From contig MU646638.1 in NCBI GenBank assembly GCA_026770585.1, positions 351,335-366,244 of the forward strand: a stretch of 14,910 nt of DNA. The letters run 5' to 3'. Below the pieces are notes generated by a model. The model saw nothing but the letters and a program-made list of their open reading frames with translations, was not told where the DNA came from and did no database searches. Source of the stretch: Baffinella frigidus (taxonomy: Eukaryota > Cryptophyceae > Cryptomonadales > Baffinellaceae). The position numbers and the translations under genes were made by a program. Below, in pieces: positions 13,043 through 14,910 of this stretch (its first letter is position 1; every line of letters starts with the position of its first letter).

Positions 13043-13440
13043 CCCTAAACCCTAAACCCTAAACCCTGTACCCTGAACCCTGCTACAGCCCAATCTCTCT
13101 CCGAGGAGGAGGAGCGACTCTCGCCCGGAATGATGATGCGGAGTGTTCTGTCCGTGAGCTTGTAGGGAATCCCTAAACCCTAAACCCTAAACCCTAAACC
13201 CTAAATCCTCAACCCTCAACTCTCAACCCTAAACCCTAAACGCTAAACGCTAAACCATAAACGCTAAACGCTAAACGCTAAACGCTAAACGCTAAACGCT
13301 AAACGCTAAACGCTAAACGCTAAACGCTAAACCCCAAACCCAAACCCCAAAACCCTAAACCCTAAACCCTAAACCCTAAACCCTGGACCCCAAACCATCA
13401 CACCTCAACACTCAACACTCAACCTGAAACTCTCAACCCC
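13043..13440 (-). repeat. Telomere-type arrays in reverse orientation, including a TTTAGCG block
   Basis: CCCTAAA on + at 13043-13070, 13172-13205 and 13355-13385. A nearly pure TAAACGC run (about 12 units, 13240-13332) sits between them. Further CCCTAAA/CCCCAAA tracts follow at 13670-13725 and 13786-13845. Confidence 0.95.
13125..13158 (-). pseudogene. Partial copy of the 13852-13969 exon end, GC donor
   Basis: Reads LTDRTLRIIIPG, with CAAG before it and CCGG|GCGAGAG after it. It is the same exon edge as the copies at 13730 and 13852, with GC in place of GT. Confidence 0.5.
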
Positions 13441-13454
13441 CAACGCTCATCAGT

Positions 13455-13515
13455 CCCGGACTGATGACGCGCAGTGTTCCATCTGAGAAGCCCGCAGTAT
13501 CGCTTCTTTTCGCAC
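13455..13515 (-). pseudogene. Partial copy of the 13852-13969 exon end, donor lost
   Basis: Reads KRSDTAGFSDGTLRVISPG, aligning to SSDTTGFTAGTRRVIIPG of the parental exon. The donor GT is replaced by GA, so this copy should not splice. Confidence 0.5.
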
Positions 13516-13729
13516 ACGTGCCCCACGACTCCTAGCTCTGTCTTGATTTAATCCGGTCTCCCCATCCCCAACATGAGGAGATCGGTAGTTGTGTGATACA
13601 AACCCCGTCAACTTTTGGTGTGAAAACGATAAGTCAACCCGCCTGAGGCAGAGCTAGGACGCTCAACTCTCAACCTGCAACCCTCAACCCGCAACCCTCA
13701 ACCCTCAGCCCTAAACCGTAAACTCTCAC

Positions 13730-13769
13730 CCGGAATGATGATGATGACGCGCATTGATCCGTCCGTGAG
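13730..13769 (-). pseudogene. Partial copy of the 13852-13969 exon end
   Basis: A 40-bp piece starting after CTAG and ending at CCGG|GTGAGA. In the parental frame it reads LTDGSMRVIIIIP, so the ATC codon has expanded from two to four. The acceptor and donor look usable. As an internal exon it would have to be read in a shifted frame (a His run) to satisfy phase, so I treat it as a duplicated exon edge. Confidence 0.5.
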
Positions 13770-13851
13770 CTAGGTGGGCATCCCCAAACCCTAAACCATG
13801 AACCCTAAACCCCAAACCCCAAACCCCAAACCATAAACCCGAAACACTCAC

Positions 13852-13969
13852 CCGGAATGATGACGCGCCGTGTTCCGGCCGTGAAGCCCGTGGTATCGCT
13901 TGAGAATCCGATGCTGACATTTGACAAGCCGGGAGATCCCGAACAGATGAACACGCCGTGCATCGACAC
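13852..13969 (-). CDS. Exon, 39 codons (VSMHGVFICSGSPG...RRVIIP)
   Basis: The acceptor is AATCAG|GTG and the donor is a consensus CCGG|GTGAGT. The reading is phase 0 in and one base out. The peptide runs VSMHGVFICSGSPG, then LSNVSIGFSSDTTGFTAG, then TRRVIIP, an alternating beta-type pattern with one Cys. The intron after it is made of telomere-like heptamers (CCCTAAA on +). Its 3' end and donor are repeated three more times downstream at 13730, 13455 and 13125, which supports the boundary. The one-base overhang does not fit the next good exon at 12817, so something between them is missing. Confidence 0.6.
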
Positions 13970-14123
13970 CTGATTGATGTCCGTGATGAGAGGGGTGTTC
14001 GTTTCACCGCGATAAGAGAGTCAGCGCTGGCTTTGCACGTCTAGCGTGGTGTTCTTCCCTCCGTGATGAGTCAGTGCTGACTTAGCACGTGGTTCGTGCG
14101 GCTTGATGGGGCTGGTCGCTTAC

Positions 14124-14159
14124 GAAACCGACTCTGATGGCACCAGACGTCACAGCAAG
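14124..14159 (-). CDS. Short exon, 12 codons (LAVTSGAIRVGF)
   Basis: This 36-bp stretch has the acceptor GTACCAG and a strong donor GTAAGC. It is phase 0 at both ends, matching its neighbours at 14728 and 13969. The alternating hydrophobic pattern LAVTSGAIRVGF looks like a beta strand. It is short, so the call depends mainly on the splice sites and on phase agreement. Confidence 0.42.
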
Positions 14160-14205
14160 CTGGTACGAACAATGAATCGGATTCCCTGGTGCGTCCAAGA
14201 TGGTC

Positions 14206-14315
14206 TATCCCTTGAGTGGCGAGGCGGTCAAAATTGACCGCCAAGAGTGGACGTCCAAGACAGGTCCTAGGGTCCTGCGGTGGGGTGTATGAGCCTACTC
14301 GCCACTTAAGGGATA
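14206..14315. repeat. 110-bp inverted-repeat element with inner palindrome
   Basis: The outer arms TATCCCTTGAGTGGCGA (14206-14222) and 14299-14315 match at 16 of 17. An inner palindrome with GGCGGTCAA/TTGACCGCC arms (14223-14242) starts immediately after the left arm. No target duplication is obvious. Confidence 0.65.
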
Positions 14316-14431
14316 TCGGCTACTTCCTTCTGACGATGAAGTGTAAGGTGTAGTCTGAAACTGGACGAGGGGACTCAGGGGGGGGCAGTATTTCTGGATC
14401 GGGGGGTTCTGGACGTGGTGTGGTGTTTCCA

Positions 14432-14469
14432 AAGTGCTCCCTGATCCCTCAAGTGCTCCCTGATCCCTC
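14432..14469 (+). repeat. Perfect 19-bp tandem duplication
   Basis: AAGTGCTCCCTGATCCCTC occurs twice head to tail. Confidence 0.9.
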
Positions 14470-14597
14470 ACCTGACCCACGCCAGGTCACAAGTGGGGAT
14501 TTCAGATATTTACGGAATGGGGTTGCGCACCACACGAGGCTGCCTATGCGAACAGAATAAATGTCGATTGTAAACGCGTGTAGTAATTTTCACGTGT

Positions 14598-14640
14598 TTG
14601 GTCACGTAACAGCCCTCTCAGGAGGCTGGTACGTGACCAA
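14598..14640. repeat. 43-nt hairpin, 17-bp arms
   Basis: TTGGTCACGTAACAGCC pairs with GGCTGGTACGTGACCAA with one mismatch, loop 9 nt. It is in the intron following the exon at 14728, adjacent to a MITE-core relic (TGTAGTAATTTT at 14579). Confidence 0.85.
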
Positions 14641-14727
14641 TTGCTGACTTTTGGCGTGTTTCATGGACAACAATCCAATAATTGGCTTATGAATCTGTTC
14701 GCATGTCTCGTGCGGCAGGGCACGCAC

Positions 14728-14863
14728 CGGCTGCGAATACACAAACGCGGTCGCCGCGCCCTTATCCATGAACGGGTTCGAGACGATTCGCTCCTCGCTC
14801 CCTCCGCAGAGCGACATTGTTGTTGTGACTGTCGACGCCAGGTCCATCCCACCTCCGTTGGTG
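14728..14863 (-). CDS. Exon, 45 codons, unknown domain
   Basis: The acceptor CACCAG lies next to a short G-rich telomere-like tract (14868-14910), and the donor is CCG|GTGCGT. One leading base completes a codon from upstream, then 45 codons are open (TNGGGMDLAS...AFVYSQP). The middle contains SLCGGSEERIVSN. The length leaves a phase-0 donor. The frame stays open beyond the donor to about 14602, so the exon could be longer, but that extension runs into a perfect-looking hairpin and is probably intron. I do not recognise a family. The next usable exon starts at 14159, also in phase 0. Confidence 0.55.
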
Positions 14864-14910
14864 CTGGTGTGGGGTTTGGGGTTGGGGGTTTGGGGTTTGG
14901 GGTTGTGGTT

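Larger units (their letters stand above)
1..14863 (-). other. Extent of a giant intron-rich gene encoding an IPT/TIG-repeat protein (partial)
   Basis: All supported coding segments lie on the minus strand. Reading from 14863 toward 1, they are separated by introns with AG acceptors and GT (sometimes GC) donors. From 12817 to 1382 the proposed exons join with matching codon phases without exception, giving roughly 650 residues. The downstream half (about 5932 to 1382) is a chain of IPT/TIG Ig-like modules, recognised by repeated 'G-x-x-F-G' strands followed by a 'C-x-x-x-x-W' and second-Cys signature. The upstream half is Cys-containing beta-rich protein that I do not recognise. Such proteins are usually secreted or on the cell surface, but no signal peptide or membrane segment is in view. 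There is one phase gap, between 13852 and 12817, so an exon is missing there or two genes are present. No initiator or terminator codon could be assigned. Confidence 0.6.

Noticed and set aside
14870-14910. True chromosome end
   Set aside because: Only a short degenerate GGGTTTG tract is visible, coding exons lie right beside it, and similar tracts occur throughout the window.

Overview
This window reads as nuclear DNA of a protist with Arabidopsis-type (TTTAGGG) telomere repeats. It contains no bacterial-style operon, tRNA, rRNA or long ORF. All the coding evidence I trust is on the minus strand: about 20 short exons (36-478 bp) with AG acceptors and GT or GC donors, spread over nearly the whole window. 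From 12817 down to 1382 the proposed exons join with matching codon phase at every junction (about 650 residues). Their product becomes recognisable IPT/TIG (Ig-like, plexin/transcription-factor fold) repeat protein from about 5.9 kb leftward. Neither the start nor the stop of the gene is in view. Intron-rich TIG proteins with a 'C-x-x-x-x-W-x-S-x-T/S-x-x-x-C' signature, together with TTTAGGG telomeres, would suit an alga such as a cryptophyte. That placement is a guess from general knowledge, not something the sequence proves.

Layout on the + coordinate. 1-700: duplicated exon fragments of two kinds and a 137-bp inverted-repeat element. 950-1160: an exon copy split by a 141-bp MITE. 1382-1859: the largest exon, with two TIG modules. 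1860-5040: six to seven exons whose introns are filled with telomere-like heptamers. 5130-6260: eight copies of one exon end, one of them split by a second copy of the same MITE. 6398-6533: a near-perfect hairpin with 56-bp arms. 6556-7108: four tandem copies of an exon, separated by three introns of exactly 88 bp. 7360-10413: exons of the upstream, non-TIG part, each with broken partial copies and TTTCGGG-type intron repeats. 10880-11760: a tandem array built from fragments of one exon. 12690-14863: further exons, with telomere-like repeats in the opposite orientation (CCCTAAA on +).

The striking property is architectural. Nearly every real exon is accompanied by one to seven partial copies that span an exon-intron boundary, and the introns consist largely of interstitial telomere-type repeats that differ from one sub-array to the next. 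The GATC-targeting MITE is demonstrated by occupied and empty sites inside the window itself.
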